From the NCBI RefSeq assembly GCF_000702945.1, contig NZ_JNLE01000003.1, positions 531,001 through 595,000 of the forward strand: DNA of 64,000 bases, written 5' to 3'. The notes beneath the pieces are model-generated. The model worked only from the letters and a program-made list of their open reading frames with translations. It made no database searches and was not told where the DNA came from. The translations under genes were made by a program, and so were the position numbers. Source of the stretch: Clostridium sp. KNHs205. GTDB lineage: Bacteria; Bacillota; Clostridia; Lachnospirales; Lachnospiraceae. Positions 26,803-36,094 of this stretch are shown here, one piece after another (position 1 is the first letter of the stretch; every line of letters begins with the position of its first letter).

Positions 26803-26880
26803 AAAACAGATAAAAGGATAAGAATATACAAAATTTGGAAATATACAAAAACAGAATTAATGAAGGAAAATAAGAAAAAA

Positions 26881-26908
26881 AATAAAAGGCCGTCGACGGC
26901 CTTTTATT
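26881..26908. terminator. Bidirectional terminator between the HIT gene and murG
   Basis: A 28-base perfect palindrome with a GC-rich centre (aaggccgtcgacggcctt) flanked by A and T runs can terminate in both directions. Its right end overlaps the last bases of the convergent murG. Confidence 0.85.
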
Positions 26909-27968
26909 TTGTCAGTTCCTTGATCAATTTAACAATTGTATCAATGGAATTGTTTAATTTACTGGAACTCATAGCTTTCACATATTCAGAGCGTTTTTCA
27001 TATACTTCCTGAATACCCTTTAGCAGAGCTTCCGTAGATACATCTTCTTCTTTTATTACATAGCTGAACCCCTGACGTTTAAAAGACTCAGCATTTAATA
27101 TCTGGTCACCTCTGCTGGAGGCTGCAGATAAGGGAATTAAAAGGTTTGGTTTTCTAAGGGCCAGGAGTTCACAGATTGCATTAGCACCTGCTCTTGAAAT
27201 AACAACATCCGCAGCAGCCAAAAGATCACTTAATTCCTTTTTGATATATTCATATTGAACATATCCTTTTGTACCTTTAAAACTTTGATCCACCTTATCC
27301 TTACCGCACAGATGAATTACCTGAAAGGTCTTTAAGAGTTCAGGAAGAGCTTTGCGGACTGCTTCATTTACGGCGGCTGATCCGGTACTTCCGCCCACTA
27401 CCAAAAGAATAGGTTTATCTGTGGTAAAACCACAGAAATCAATGCCTAAAAGTTTATTACCGGCAAAGAGCTCCTGACGGATGGGGGTACCAGTAAGTAC
27501 AGCTTTCCCCTCCGGAAGGTATTTAACCGTCTCCGGAAAATTGGCACATATCTTGCTGGCAGATGATATACTAAGTTTATTGGCTAAGCCGGGAGTGATG
27601 TCTGATTCATGGATAATCACCGGAATACCCCGTCTTTTTGCCGCAAATACTACAGGGACTGAAACAAAACCGCCTTTCGAGAAAACCACATCGGGTTTTA
27701 ACCTCTTCATCAGGCTGACTGCTTCAAAAAATCCTTTCATTACCTTAAAAGGATCGCTGAAATTCTTGGGATCGAAATAACGTCTTAACTTACCGGAGGA
27801 AATACCATAATAGGGAATCTTTAGTTCTTCTATCAGAGAGCGTTCGATACCTTTGTGAGAGCCGATATAATGAATATCGTAACCTGCTTCCTTTAGGGCA
27901 GGCATCAGAGCAATATTGGGTGTCACATGCCCTGCCGTACCGCCGCCGGTTAAGACAATTCGTTTCAT
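26904..27968 (-). CDS. murG: UDP-GlcNAc:lipid I transferase MurG
   Basis: MurG transfers GlcNAc from UDP-GlcNAc to lipid I at the inner face of the membrane, the last cytoplasmic step of peptidoglycan precursor synthesis. The N-terminal [15 protein letters not shown] loop, [13 protein letters not shown], the [11 protein letters not shown] loop, the [13 protein letters not shown] motif and [12 protein letters not shown] are all visible, and the 354-residue length is typical. In-frame codons upstream exist, but GGAGG seven bases before ATG 27968 fixes the start. It is not in a division/cell-wall cluster, and only a TSCPD gene lies upstream. Confidence 0.96.
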   Translation of the reverse strand: MKRIVLTGGGTAGHVTPNIALMPALKEAGYDIHYIGSHKGIERSLIEELKIPYYGISSGKLRRYFDPKNFSDPFKVMKGFFEAVSLMKRLKPDVVFSKGGFVSVPVVFAAKRRGIPVIIHESDITPGLANKLSISSASKICANFPETVKYLPEGKAVLTGTPIRQELFAGNKLLGIDFCGFTTDKPILLVVGGSTGSAAVNEAVRKALPELLKTFQVIHLCGKDKVDQSFKGTKGYVQYEYIKKELSDLLAAADVVISRAGANAICELLALRKPNLLIPLSAASSRGDQILNAESFKRQGFSYVIKEEDVSTEALLKGIQEVYEKRSEYVKAMSSSKLNNSIDTIVKLIKELTK

Positions 27969-27970
27969 TC

Positions 27971-28210
27971 TTATTTCCTCCATTCTTTTAATGCTTTGGA
28001 AAGCTGATCGGGACATGAAGTAGCCTTACGTCCGCAGGTGGTACCCTCCAGTCGCTCAATAACATCCTCAACTTTCATACCGGCAAGCAGTTTGGACAGA
28101 CCGGAGGCATTTCCTGCACAGCCTCCCTTAAAGCTAACCTGTTTGATGATATCGTCTTCTATTTCGAATTCAATTTCGCTGCTGCATACGCCATTGGTTT
28201 TATATATCAT
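27971..28210 (-). CDS. TSCPD domain protein (TIGR03905-like)
   Basis: This ~79-residue protein ends with the signature [16 protein letters not shown] that names the TSCPD domain, also found at the C terminus of some ribonucleotide reductases. A GGCAGN and several Cys precede it. Function is unknown. The chosen ATG begins the conserved [15 protein letters not shown]; an upstream in-frame ATG at 28246 would add 12 residues. The stop lies two bases before the murG start, so the two are probably cotranscribed. Confidence 0.8.
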   Translation of the reverse strand: MIYKTNGVCSSEIEFEIEDDIIKQVSFKGGCAGNASGLSKLLAGMKVEDVIERLEGTTCGRKATSCPDQLSKALKEWRK

Positions 28211-28320
28211 ATGTAATTTAATCCTTTCTAATAATATTTCATACATTCATTTTATAACGTACTTATTTATTATAGCATTTTTTGTGAGCAGTGCAAGGTA
28301 TAATTGCTTTACCGAAGGTA

Positions 28321-28452
28321 GTGTTCATCCTGACCTTGCGGAGTGTTTATGCTGACCTTGCGGAGTGTTCAAGCTAACCTTGCGGAGTATTCATGCTGAC
28401 CTTGCGGAGTGTTCAAGCTGACCCTGCGGAGCGTTCATCCTGACCTTGCAGA
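28321..28452 (+). repeat. 22-bp tandem repeat upstream of mtnN
   Basis: Six copies of about gtgttcatgctgaccttgcgga, each 22 bases with one to four changes, and a decayed seventh. The unit is not a multiple of three and no frame is kept, so it is non-coding. It ends about 20 bases before the mtnN promoter. Confidence 0.9.
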
Positions 28453-28472
28453 GTGTTCTTTCTGCCCAACTC

Positions 28473-28501
28473 TTGCAGGAAACTGCAATGTCGTATATAA
28501 T
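28473..28501 (+). promoter_or_regulatory. Promoter of mtnN
   Basis: TTGCAG (28473-28478), a 17-base spacer and TATAAT (28496-28501) lie 79 bases before the mtnN start. Confidence 0.6.
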
Positions 28502-28580
28502 ATTTCTAATTATGAAATTATGATATGAATTGAGAATTACAAAAAACAGTTGTATGCAAAAGACACAGAGGGGAGCAAAA

Positions 28581-29279
28581 ATGAAAAAAATTGGTATTAT
28601 CGGAGCAATGGAAGAGGAAGTAAATCAGCTGAAAGACTGTATGGCAGATGTTAAAATTGTAAAAAAAGCCGGTATGGAATTCCTCGAAGGAACTTTGGAG
28701 GGAAAAGCTTGTGTGGTGGTACGCTCCGGTATCGGTAAAGTTAATGCGGCAGTATGTACACAGATACTGATAGACGATTACCGTATCGATCTTGTGATAA
28801 ACACCGGAGTTGCAGGTTCTTTAAAGGCTGAGATCAATATTGGAGATCTGGTTATATCAGAAGATGCCCTTCAGCATGATATGGATGCCACAGGTTTTGG
28901 TTATGGTTACGGCGTGATACCAAGAATGGAGACCTCCGTATTTAAAGCAGATGAAAATATTACCTCACTGGCGGTGAAGGTATGTAAGGAAGTTAATCCT
29001 GATATTGGTGTATTTAAAGGAAGAGTAGTTAGCGGAGATCAGTTCATCAGTGGAAGAGAGAAAAAGGACTGGTTATCGGAACAGTTCCAGGGCTTATGCA
29101 CAGAAATGGAGGGGGGAGCCATTGCACAGGCAGCTTATTTAAATAATACCCCTTTTCTGATTATCAGGGCAATATCTGACAAGGCTGATGACAGTGCGCA
29201 TATGGACTACGGTGCATTTGAAGAAAAGGCCATTGAACATACTGTTAAATTAGTAAAAGCATTCTTAAAGGAGCTGTAG
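28581..29279 (+). CDS. mtnN: 5'-methylthioadenosine/S-adenosylhomocysteine nucleosidase
   Basis: The enzyme hydrolyses MTA and SAH to adenine plus the thioribose, feeding methionine salvage and the LuxS or SahH route. The 232-residue length, start MKKIGIIGAMEEEV, RSGIGKVNAA, NTGVAGSL, the SGDQFISG segment and EMEGGAIAQ (purine-binding Glu) are typical of the PNP/UDP phosphorylase fold group. An ATG far upstream in frame (28530) is ignored because GAGGGGAG precedes ATG 28581 at good spacing. No luxS is adjacent. Confidence 0.96.
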   Translation: MKKIGIIGAMEEEVNQLKDCMADVKIVKKAGMEFLEGTLEGKACVVVRSGIGKVNAAVCTQILIDDYRIDLVINTGVAGSLKAEINIGDLVISEDALQHDMDATGFGYGYGVIPRMETSVFKADENITSLAVKVCKEVNPDIGVFKGRVVSGDQFISGREKKDWLSEQFQGLCTEMEGGAIAQAAYLNNTPFLIIRAISDKADDSAHMDYGAFEEKAIEHTVKLVKAFLKEL

Positions 29280-29427
29280 AATAATAGCTTGTCCGATTTT
29301 TTGATATACAAAGGACGACATATTACCTCTATAGTGAATAAAATAACAAGGGAAACGGTAAAATTTTTCGGGAAATTTTAAGCTTTTTACCAAAGCGAGG
29401 CTTTCCCTGTCAATGAAAAGTAAGAGT

Positions 29428-29489
29428 CCCCGCCTTTTCAAAGCAGTAATTATTCGTTATAATAACTGTTAATAAATGGAAAGGCGGGG
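29428..29489 (+). promoter_or_regulatory. GC-rich stem that can mask a ribosome site, enclosing a promoter
   Basis: CCCCGCCTTT (29428-29437) is a perfect complement of AAAGGCGGGG (29480-29489), whose GGGG is the only ribosome site of the next gene (GTG 29496). The loop contains TTTCAA (29436-29441), a 16-base spacer and TATAAT (29458-29463). Transcripts from that promoter would lack the left arm, while read-through from mtnN would contain both. Confidence 0.5.
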
Positions 29490-29495
29490 AATTTT

Positions 29496-31004
29496 GTGAT
29501 TCGGACTTTATTTGATAACCATGTATTTATTTACATACTGCTGGCGTTGGCAGGACTGGGAATGCTGATGAAGCTGGTGGTACAGATACTGTATACAAAG
29601 CTTCTGAGAGCTTCTGAATCTATGGGTACCTCAAAGTGTAAGCTGGCGCAGAATATGAAAAAGAAATTCGAAGCGTACTACAAATTAAAGCTGGGTGTGA
29701 ATAATGTGGATATCTTTGTGGATAAACACTTTTTTCACTATAAATTCTGTGGAATTTTTTTATCAACCTGGGAAACCTTATGTGGACAAGTTCTGGTTCT
29801 GACCTTGTTAACAGGCGCTATCAGCACTATTTTAGGGCTAATTTACGAATGTGGAAAAAATCAAATATTAAGCACATTCTCTGTGGGTATTCTCTCCTGC
29901 GGTGTGTTGATATTTTTAGAAGGTGTGATTAATCCTGGTGGAAAAAAGGAAATGATCAGGCTGAACATGAAGGATTACCTGGAGAATTCACTAAAAGCCA
30001 GACTCGTACAAGAAGAGAATCAGCCGGAACTAATGGAGCAGTATAAAAAGGTTTATCAACCGGATTCCTATCTGGCAACTGCCAGTGAGCCAAAGGCTTT
30101 TGTAAACAAACAGAAGAAAAAAAGCAAGAGCAGAGAAGCAAAACGGCTGGAGAAGCTTGGTGCAAAAGCCAGGAAGAAGCAAGAAATCGAGAATAGGAAA
30201 AGAAATAAAGAGCTTATAAAATCGGACAAGCTGGAGCAGAAAAATAACCTTAAATCAAGTAAGAAAAACCTCAGGTTAGAAAAGAAACTGAATGCAAAAA
30301 AATTAAAAGCGGATAAGCTTGCTGAAAGAAAACTGCTCAAAGCACAAGCCTTGGAAGAAAAACAGCAATTGAAAGCTGATAAGCTTCATCAGATAGAAAT
30401 TAAAAAGGCATTAAAGCTTGAAAAGAAGACAATGAAGAAACCTAAGAATCAGACCGTAGCCCAGACGAAAAAGGAAACACTTTTACGTGAAGTACAAGGC
30501 AGGAGAGGTTTTGAGGGGAATCAGGCAAATTATGAAAAAGAGGATACAGCAAAGGCAAGTACCATAGAGAACAAAGCTGGAACAACAGAGGCTATAGTTC
30601 AAAAAGCAGCTGTGAAATCAAATGAGCAGGAAACCTTGAAAACATTCCAAGAGGAAAATCCAGCAAAAGCTATCCTAAAGACAGCTTCAGAAAAAATGGA
30701 AGAAGTTTCAGAAAAGAAAACTGCCACAGCTGATAAAACAGCAGTAAAAGAAGCAACAGTAACGGATATTAATACCAGAGGAGTAAAATCTGCAAGCATT
30801 AAAGAAGCACAGCCTAGAAAAGCTGATGTTAACGCTGTGCATGCAGGCATTGATAAAGGTAAGAAGGAAACTTTATATGATGATAAGACCGCTGTAGCTC
30901 TGGAAACCGGCAGAAGCTACAAGGGTGACGCCATGGCTGTAAAGCCTACCTCCGAAGAGGAAGAAAAGATAATAGCAGAGATTCTAAAGGATTTGTTTGC
31001 ATAA
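29496..31004 (+). CDS. Membrane protein with long charged coiled-coil tail
   Basis: I do not recognise this 502-residue protein beyond a general type. Residues 1-30 are a helix, followed by two further helices near 100-125 and 130-148. From about residue 165 to the end it is strongly charged. A Lys/Arg/Leu heptad-like coiled coil (about 200-310, rich in KLKADKL-type units) is followed by a low-complexity Ala/Glu/Lys/Thr region. The start is GTG. The basic coiled coil could contact nucleic acid or polyanionic wall polymers, but this is speculation. It has its own candidate promoter. Confidence 0.6.
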   Translation: MIRTLFDNHVFIYILLALAGLGMLMKLVVQILYTKLLRASESMGTSKCKLAQNMKKKFEAYYKLKLGVNNVDIFVDKHFFHYKFCGIFLSTWETLCGQVLVLTLLTGAISTILGLIYECGKNQILSTFSVGILSCGVLIFLEGVINPGGKKEMIRLNMKDYLENSLKARLVQEENQPELMEQYKKVYQPDSYLATASEPKAFVNKQKKKSKSREAKRLEKLGAKARKKQEIENRKRNKELIKSDKLEQKNNLKSSKKNLRLEKKLNAKKLKADKLAERKLLKAQALEEKQQLKADKLHQIEIKKALKLEKKTMKKPKNQTVAQTKKETLLREVQGRRGFEGNQANYEKEDTAKASTIENKAGTTEAIVQKAAVKSNEQETLKTFQEENPAKAILKTASEKMEEVSEKKTATADKTAVKEATVTDINTRGVKSASIKEAQPRKADVNAVHAGIDKGKKETLYDDKTAVALETGRSYKGDAMAVKPTSEEEEKIIAEILKDLFA

Positions 31005-31009
31005 AAGAG

Positions 31010-31182
31010 AAAAATCTGTTGTAATACTGGTTCTGGCAGATTATGAAGTGCTGATAAGAGGACTTCGTACAGCAATTAAAGCAGCACAGGATATTGAAGA
31101 CGAAGTTACTGCAGATCTGCTGATTGGATTACTGGCAAAATATGAAAAGAATGTTTGGATGCTGGAAGCCTACCTAAAATAA
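31010..31182 (+). pseudogene. C-terminal remnant of a Dps/ferritin-like gene
   Basis: The frame reads ILVLADYEVLIRGLRTAIKA and ends KNVWMLEAYLK, which is the last third (about 55 residues) of Dps-type ferritin-like proteins. The first two thirds, including the ferroxidase ligands, are missing; the sequence before it belongs to the coiled-coil gene. No ribosome site serves it. A good intrinsic terminator still follows. It looks like a 5'-deleted dps. A genuine small protein cannot be fully excluded. Confidence 0.65.
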
Positions 31183-31258
31183 GAAAAAGTTATAGGCAAT
31201 AAGCACAAGTTTGTACGAATTAATGTACTTTGAAATATACTTCTATAAAAATAGCACA

Positions 31259-31287
31259 AGCAGGGCAGCAATGCCCTGCTTTTTTTG
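31259..31287 (+). terminator. Intrinsic terminator before pgi
   Basis: An eight-bp GC-rich stem agcagggc/gccctgct with a six-base loop is followed by seven T. Confidence 0.9.
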
Positions 31288-31310
31288 TCTCTCCAGTAAT
31301 AAAAACTGTA

Positions 31311-31339
31311 TTGAATAACCTGCTTCACTCTGATAAAAT
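31311..31339 (+). promoter_or_regulatory. Promoter of pgi
   Basis: TTGAAT (31311-31316), a 17-base spacer and TAAAAT (31334-31339) lie 53 bases before the start codon. Confidence 0.6.
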
Positions 31340-31392
31340 AAAAACGAATGAAATGGTTAATAGTAAGATTACAAAACAAAGGAGTGTAGAAC

Positions 31393-32742
31393 ATGAGCGC
31401 AAAAGTTACATTCGATTATTCGGCAGCAAAAAGCTTCCTAGCTGATACGGAAATAGAAATGATTGAAAAAGCAGTAGAAGGTGCCAAAGAAGTACTGTTA
31501 AACAAGACCGGCGCCGGAAATGATTTCTTAGGCTGGATTGATCTGCCTGTAAACTATGACAAAGAAGAGTTTGCACGCATCAAAAAAGCGGCAGAGAAGA
31601 TTCAGGGCGATACAGAAGTACTGTTAGTTATCGGTATTGGAGGTTCTTACTTAGGAGCACGTGCGGCAATAGAATTCTTAAGACACAGCTTTTATAATTC
31701 TGTTTCCAAAGAAGTAAGAAAAACACCTGAAATTTATTACGTAGGAAACAATATCAGCAGCACCTACATCAGTAGCCTCATTGATGTAATCGGTAACAGA
31801 GACTTCTCAATTAATATCATCAGCAAGTCCGGTACGACCACAGAGCCTGCCATTGCTTTCCGAGTATTTAAGAAGCTGTTGATAGAGAAATACGGAAAAG
31901 CAGAAGCTGCGAAACGTATCTATGCTACAACAGATAAAGCAAAGGGTGCACTAAAGAATCTGGCGACAGAAGAAGGTTATGAAAGCTTTGTAGTGCCTGA
32001 TGATGTAGGCGGTCGTTTCTCTGTACTTACAGCAGTTGGTTTATTGCCTATAGCAGTAAGCGGTGCTGACATTACCAGCCTTATGGAAGGTGCGGCTGCA
32101 ATGAGAGAGAGATGCTTAAAGGAGGCCTTTGCTTCTAATGATGCCTTATTGTATGCAGCTGTCAGAAATATATTATTAAGAAAAGGCAAGAGCATTGAAA
32201 TTCTTGCAAACTATGAGCCTGCCCTTCACTTTGTATCTGAATGGTGGAAACAGTTATTTGGTGAGAGCGAAGGAAAAGATCAGAAGGGTATATTCCCGGC
32301 TTCCGTTGACTTAACAACAGATCTTCACTCAATGGGTCAGTTTATCCAGGACGGACAGAGAACAATGTTTGAGACTGTTATCAATCTGGAAACCCCTACC
32401 CGTGAAATTTACCTGGAGGAGGAAGAGGTTGACTTAGACGGACTTAACTACCTTGCCGGCAAGAGCGTAGATTTCATCAACAAGAGTGCTATGAAAGGAA
32501 CACTTTTAGCACATACTGACGGAGATGTACCCAATCTCATTGTAAATCTTCCTGACCAGAGCGAGAAATCCCTTGGAGAGCTGTTCTACTTCTTTGAGTT
32601 TGCCTGCGGAATCAGCGGATATCTCTTAGGAGTAAATCCTTTCGATCAACCCGGTGTTGAAAGCTATAAGGCCAACATGTTCGCACTTCTTGGAAAACCC
32701 GGCTTTGAAAAGCAGCGGGAAGAATTATTAAAGAGACTGTAA
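31393..32742 (+). CDS. pgi: Glucose-6-phosphate isomerase
   Basis: Pgi interconverts glucose 6-phosphate and fructose 6-phosphate in glycolysis. The 449-residue length is that of the compact Firmicutes form. Motifs include [16 protein letters not shown], the phosphate loop [38 protein letters not shown] and the C-terminal [19 protein letters not shown] precedes ATG. It is monocistronic with its own promoter and a terminator shared with the convergent M15 peptidase gene. It would process glucose 6-phosphate derived from the maltodextrin genes at the left of the window. Confidence 0.97.
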   Translation: MSAKVTFDYSAAKSFLADTEIEMIEKAVEGAKEVLLNKTGAGNDFLGWIDLPVNYDKEEFARIKKAAEKIQGDTEVLLVIGIGGSYLGARAAIEFLRHSFYNSVSKEVRKTPEIYYVGNNISSTYISSLIDVIGNRDFSINIISKSGTTTEPAIAFRVFKKLLIEKYGKAEAAKRIYATTDKAKGALKNLATEEGYESFVVPDDVGGRFSVLTAVGLLPIAVSGADITSLMEGAAAMRERCLKEAFASNDALLYAAVRNILLRKGKSIEILANYEPALHFVSEWWKQLFGESEGKDQKGIFPASVDLTTDLHSMGQFIQDGQRTMFETVINLETPTREIYLEEEEVDLDGLNYLAGKSVDFINKSAMKGTLLAHTDGDVPNLIVNLPDQSEKSLGELFYFFEFACGISGYLLGVNPFDQPGVESYKANMFALLGKPGFEKQREELLKRL

Positions 32743-32764
32743 GCACAAGTATAAAATTGAATAA

Positions 32765-32835
32765 AAAAGGCTCTGTGTAAAAGATGTGGAGAGATTCATC
32801 GAATACCACCTGACAACTTTGATCCAGAGCCTTTT
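32765..32835. terminator. Bidirectional terminator between pgi and the M15 peptidase
   Basis: AAAAGGCTCTG (32765-32775) and CAGAGCCTTTT (32825-32835) pair, with A and T runs on the outside and a ~49-base loop holding a smaller stem. It serves two convergent genes. Confidence 0.7.
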
Positions 32836-32837
32836 AT

Positions 32838-33641
32838 TTATTTAATTTTCTGAAAATGCTGATAATCCTTTAAGGAATTCCAGGAACCACCCCAGGTAAA
32901 GCCCCTTTTGGTAAAGGCTTTGTAGCAGATATCATTTTTCTTGATATAATATTCATTGGCAAGGCTTCTGTCTGTATATTTCTTTCCGGAAGCCGGTGCC
33001 ACTACAGTCTTGCCGTTTATTTTCTCAACACAGGGATTATAAAGGGGATTAATATCCACTGCAAGACCCATAGCATGTTTGGAAAGAGCCTTTGAGCCGG
33101 CAATGGTACGGTAATTAAAGGCAGAGGTATTGTTATCTTCCATGGAGGCTTCATCCTCCGCATCATATTCATCAATTAATACCATTTTTTCAATGGGATA
33201 TTTGGCTTTGTAAAGCTCCTTAAAAATTGCCAGTATATCCTTAGAAATGGATTTGTTTACAATAAGCTCACCGATATGTGTCTTTTTATCAAAGCCATAA
33301 TATAAAACCCTGATATATCTTAAATCTGACAAGGGAATCTCTTTATTTTCTTTATAGGAATTCCCGGTAATACGTTTCTTTACTGCTTTATTGATCTGAC
33401 TGGAGTAAAAGCCGGTATTAATACCGCCTTTCACCTGTGAAGTATTGATTACTGTTCCTGCCGGCAAGGCATTCAGAGCGCTTTTGTTCAAAAGACTCTC
33501 AGCAGCGGCTTCTGAGCTATCCGAGGCGGCGGAAGAGGGATGGATGTCCATTGATATAATAAGCAGTATAATAAGCAGCGAACAGCTTAAAAACAGCTTA
33601 TTTCCGGAACGAAATATATCGCTTGTTTTCTTGTTCTTCAT
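32838..33641 (-). CDS. M15-type D-Ala-D-Ala carboxypeptidase-like exported protein
   Basis: The C-terminal domain has the zinc-binding pattern of M15 peptidases: SKHAMGLAVDINP (His and Asp ligands) and DYQHFQK (third ligand), with TWGGSW between. Such enzymes trim peptidoglycan stem peptides. A basic N terminus and a hydrophobic helix (LFLSCSLLIILLIISM) form a signal anchor or signal peptide, so it acts outside the membrane. The start is uncertain. ATG 33641 begins a normal signal sequence but has only a weak GGG upstream, and an in-frame GTG at 33686 would add 15 residues. Confidence 0.8.
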   Translation of the reverse strand: MKNKKTSDIFRSGNKLFLSCSLLIILLIISMDIHPSSAASDSSEAAAESLLNKSALNALPAGTVINTSQVKGGINTGFYSSQINKAVKKRITGNSYKENKEIPLSDLRYIRVLYYGFDKKTHIGELIVNKSISKDILAIFKELYKAKYPIEKMVLIDEYDAEDEASMEDNNTSAFNYRTIAGSKALSKHAMGLAVDINPLYNPCVEKINGKTVVAPASGKKYTDRSLANEYYIKKNDICYKAFTKRGFTWGGSWNSLKDYQHFQKIK

Positions 33642-33802
33642 TTTTAAACCCAATGCATACCCCAGGTCAGACTGTGGTACTGCCACTTATAATGCAGGTT
33701 GCATCCGTAAATTGTGGCATCCTTTCAATAATAATTTTTATCAAGTTTATTCAGTTCAAAGACTGGATATAACCGGATGTTGCCATAAATAAAGTGCAAT
33801 AC

Positions 33803-34072
33803 TTAATCTTCTTCTATTACATGAATTTCCAGGAAATCAAAATCAATATGGTCGATAAAGTTATCCTGGTAAAATCTTGCCTTATCGTGTTTTTTAAAGT
33901 CAGCGATGGTATTATCCAACCATAAGGGCTTGGACAAATCGAATTTCAAACATATTTCATCCACTGCGGCAAAAACCTTTTTTGTACGGTTTAAAGCAGG
34001 GTCCTCATTTATTATAACCACGTCTGACAGCATTCTGTTGTCTTTAAATATTTTGGCCCATAAGCGAAACAT
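33803..34072 (-). CDS. Conserved small acidic protein of unknown function
   Basis: This 89-residue soluble protein with an acidic C terminus (DFDFLEIHVIEED) has AAGGAG six bases before its ATG, so it is very likely expressed. I recall similar unnamed proteins in Lachnospiraceae but cannot name a family. The opposite-strand frame over it is a shadow. It lies between the M15 peptidase and a small plus-strand gene. Confidence 0.65.
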   Translation of the reverse strand: MFRLWAKIFKDNRMLSDVVIINEDPALNRTKKVFAAVDEICLKFDLSKPLWLDNTIADFKKHDKARFYQDNFIDHIDFDFLEIHVIEED

Positions 34073-34259
34073 GATATACTCCTTCCTGATAAAACAGTTA
34101 AATTACGTTTAATTATACTTGCCATGACAGTTATATTCAAGCAATTTAGCAGGGAATGTTTATCGGCAACAGCAACTGTGTGACGAAATATTCATAAAAA
34201 CCTTCTAAATAGGTCATCCTAGCATTAGAAACATAGGATATATTCAAAGGAGAATGAGA

Positions 34260-34472
34260 ATGAGCGAGTATAATTTAATTAAAGGACCCAAAGAGCCAAT
34301 CGATGACGAGGATAAGAAGGAGATGCCTTATGTATTCCCGTCCTTTATTCCAACACCGGGTGGTGACAGGATTGAAAATCGACCCGAAAGAGAAGAATAT
34401 CCGCCCTACAAGGAACCCATTCAAACGGATAGACCTTTGGAAATGGGAGATACAGGTGTAAAGGAATTTTAA
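34260..34472 (+). CDS. Small Pro/Glu-rich protein of unknown function
   Basis: This 70-residue hydrophilic, acidic protein (YVFPSFIPTPGGDR, then an EREEYPPYKEP segment) has no membrane segment or motif that I recognise. ATG 34260 has AAAGGAG seven bases upstream; the earlier ATG at 34254 is too close to it. It is probably disordered and is followed by a hairpin terminator. Confidence 0.55.
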   Translation: MSEYNLIKGPKEPIDDEDKKEMPYVFPSFIPTPGGDRIENRPEREEYPPYKEPIQTDRPLEMGDTGVKEF

Positions 34473-34535
34473 TTAGTATTAGCAGATACAGCAAGGTCTA
34501 TGTAAATAAAGATTGAATCTCATAACTCAAAAAGG

Positions 34536-34584
34536 CAAAAGCAACGGACAGTATGTTTTATAAGGCAGTGTTCTGTTGCTTTTG
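34536..34584 (+). terminator. Hairpin after the small Pro/Glu-rich gene
   Basis: A perfect 10-bp repeat CAAAAGCAAC (34536-34545) and GTTGCTTTTG (34575-34584) with a 29-base loop is followed by a T-rich stretch. The ~420 bases after it, up to the 16-bp repeat array, hold no gene that I can support. Confidence 0.6.
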
Positions 34585-35008
34585 TTGTATTTAAATTTTC
34601 TATTTCTTTACTCATCTGTAGCTGTTTATAGATGTGGCAGGCTGTATAATGGGATTGAATTATATATTAATAAAAAGTAAAATAATGAATGATATGTGTT
34701 TGAGAAAGGCTACTTGAGAGGCTGTTTATATTTTATATAAGAAGAGGGGATTATTTTTTTATCAGACTGCCCCAAGGTTAAACTGCTGGATTAACCTCAA
34801 AGCCGCCTTATTTTAGCTGAATGAAGAAAGAATATTATTAATTGCAAGAAAGTGATATAATGGTAAAAAACTTAGAGCGTTAATTTTGTAGATTCAGAAG
34901 ATGTATTGGATAGGTATCTTAATCGTTATTATCTTCCTATATAACTTATATTCAAACTATTATAATATAGAAATATTCAAGTCTTTCGCATCAGATAACA
35001 TAAAGTTT

Positions 35009-35265
35009 ATATAGATAGCAGAACGTATAAATAGCAAATATATAGATAGCAGAGCGTATAAATAACAAAATGTATAGTTAGCAAAATATATAGATAGCAG
35101 AGCGTATAAATAGCAAAACGTATAGATAGCAAAATATATAGATAGCAAAGCGTATAAATAGCAAAACGTATAGATAGCAAAATATATAGATAGCAAAGCT
35201 TATAAAATAGCAAAACATATAGATAGTAAAACGTATAGATAGTAAAACGTATAGATAGCAAAAGC
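35009..35265 (+). repeat. 16-bp tandem repeat array in the response-regulator leader
   Basis: About sixteen copies of a 16-base unit near gtatagatagcaaaac run without interruption. In the middle there is a higher-order 48-base period of three sub-types. The array stops 15 bases before the AAGGAG of the response regulator. Minus-strand open frames across it only translate the repeat (YTFCYLYALLS-type). Many units contain tataaat or tatagat, which resemble -10 boxes. Confidence 0.92.
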
Positions 35266-35295
35266 GCATATACATCGAATATAAGGAGTCCAGAT

Positions 35296-35979
35296 ATGTA
35301 CAGATTGTTGGTTATCGAAGATAACAAGGATGTAAATGCCATGCTATCTGAAACCTTCCAAAATGCCGGATATGAAACCCAAGCCGCTTTTACCGGAATA
35401 GAGGGTATAAATAAAATAAAGTCAGAAGTCTATGATCTTATCCTTTTAGATATTATGCTTCCTTATAAAAGCGGGGATATGATTGTAAAGGAAGTCCGTG
35501 AGTTTTCCGAGGTACCGATTATCATAATTTCTGCAAAAGAAATGGTCAATACCAAAATTGACCTGCTAAAACTGGGAGCAGATGACTATATTACAAAACC
35601 CTTTGATTTAGGAGAAGTACAGGCTCGTGTGGAAACACTGCTTAGAAGAACACAGAGACAGAAGCTAAAAGAACAGGTTTATTCCTTTAAAGAACTGAGG
35701 ATAGACTGTAATGCAAAACGCTTCTATATAAATGATGCTGAACTGGAACTTACTGCCAAGGAATATCTGATTATGGAACTTTTTCTAAAACATCAGGATA
35801 AGATATTTACCAAAGCCAGCTTGTATGAATCTATTTGGGAAGAGGAGTACATAGGTGATGATAATACGATAAAAACCCATATCAGTAACCTCCGAAATAA
35901 GATAAAAAGTAAAAAGTCCGGAACTGAGTATATTGAAACGGTATGGGGGCTGGGATATCGCTTAAAGAAAAGTAACTAA
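35296..35979 (+). CDS. OmpR-family response regulator
   Basis: This 227-residue regulator has an N-terminal receiver with phospho-acceptor Asp52 in LILLDIMLP, the acidic pair in VIEDN and Lys in YITKPF. The C-terminal winged-helix DNA-binding domain ends in THISNLRNKI and ETVWGLGYRL. AAGGAG precedes the ATG. It heads a module with an ABC ATPase, ABC permease and histidine kinase, the arrangement of lantibiotic or peptide-antibiotic sensing and detoxification systems. It probably controls the transporter genes. The 16-bp repeats immediately upstream replace a normal leader. Confidence 0.93.
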   Translation: MYRLLVIEDNKDVNAMLSETFQNAGYETQAAFTGIEGINKIKSEVYDLILLDIMLPYKSGDMIVKEVREFSEVPIIIISAKEMVNTKIDLLKLGADDYITKPFDLGEVQARVETLLRRTQRQKLKEQVYSFKELRIDCNAKRFYINDAELELTAKEYLIMELFLKHQDKIFTKASLYESIWEEEYIGDDNTIKTHISNLRNKIKSKKSGTEYIETVWGLGYRLKKSN

Positions 35980-36094
35980 ACATTGGGAACCAGCCTAATA
36001 TAATTATCCCTTTCTTATCTGCAGAAGGTAATTCCTTAACCTTTTCTAAACCTTTGTGAGGTACAATCGTAACTATGAAAGGACAGGTGAGGAC

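Noticed and set aside
28321..28452. Possible CRISPR array (22-bp repeats)
   Set aside because: Units are directly adjacent without spacers, diverge from each other and have no cas genes nearby. The same applies to the other repeat arrays in the window.
32765..32835. Second copy of the 63-bp IS-end-like hairpin
   Set aside because: Only the first ~10 bases match, the ends are not perfect repeats and the flanks are complementary rather than duplicated, so it is a terminator between convergent genes.
33445..33792. Plus-strand 115-codon frame opposite the M15 peptidase
   Set aside because: No ribosome site; it covers the signal-peptide region of a well-supported minus-strand gene.
34960..35342. 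Three overlapping minus-strand open frames rich in Tyr/Leu/Cys
   Set aside because: They are direct translations of the 16-bp repeat in different frames, have no ribosome site and run into the response regulator.
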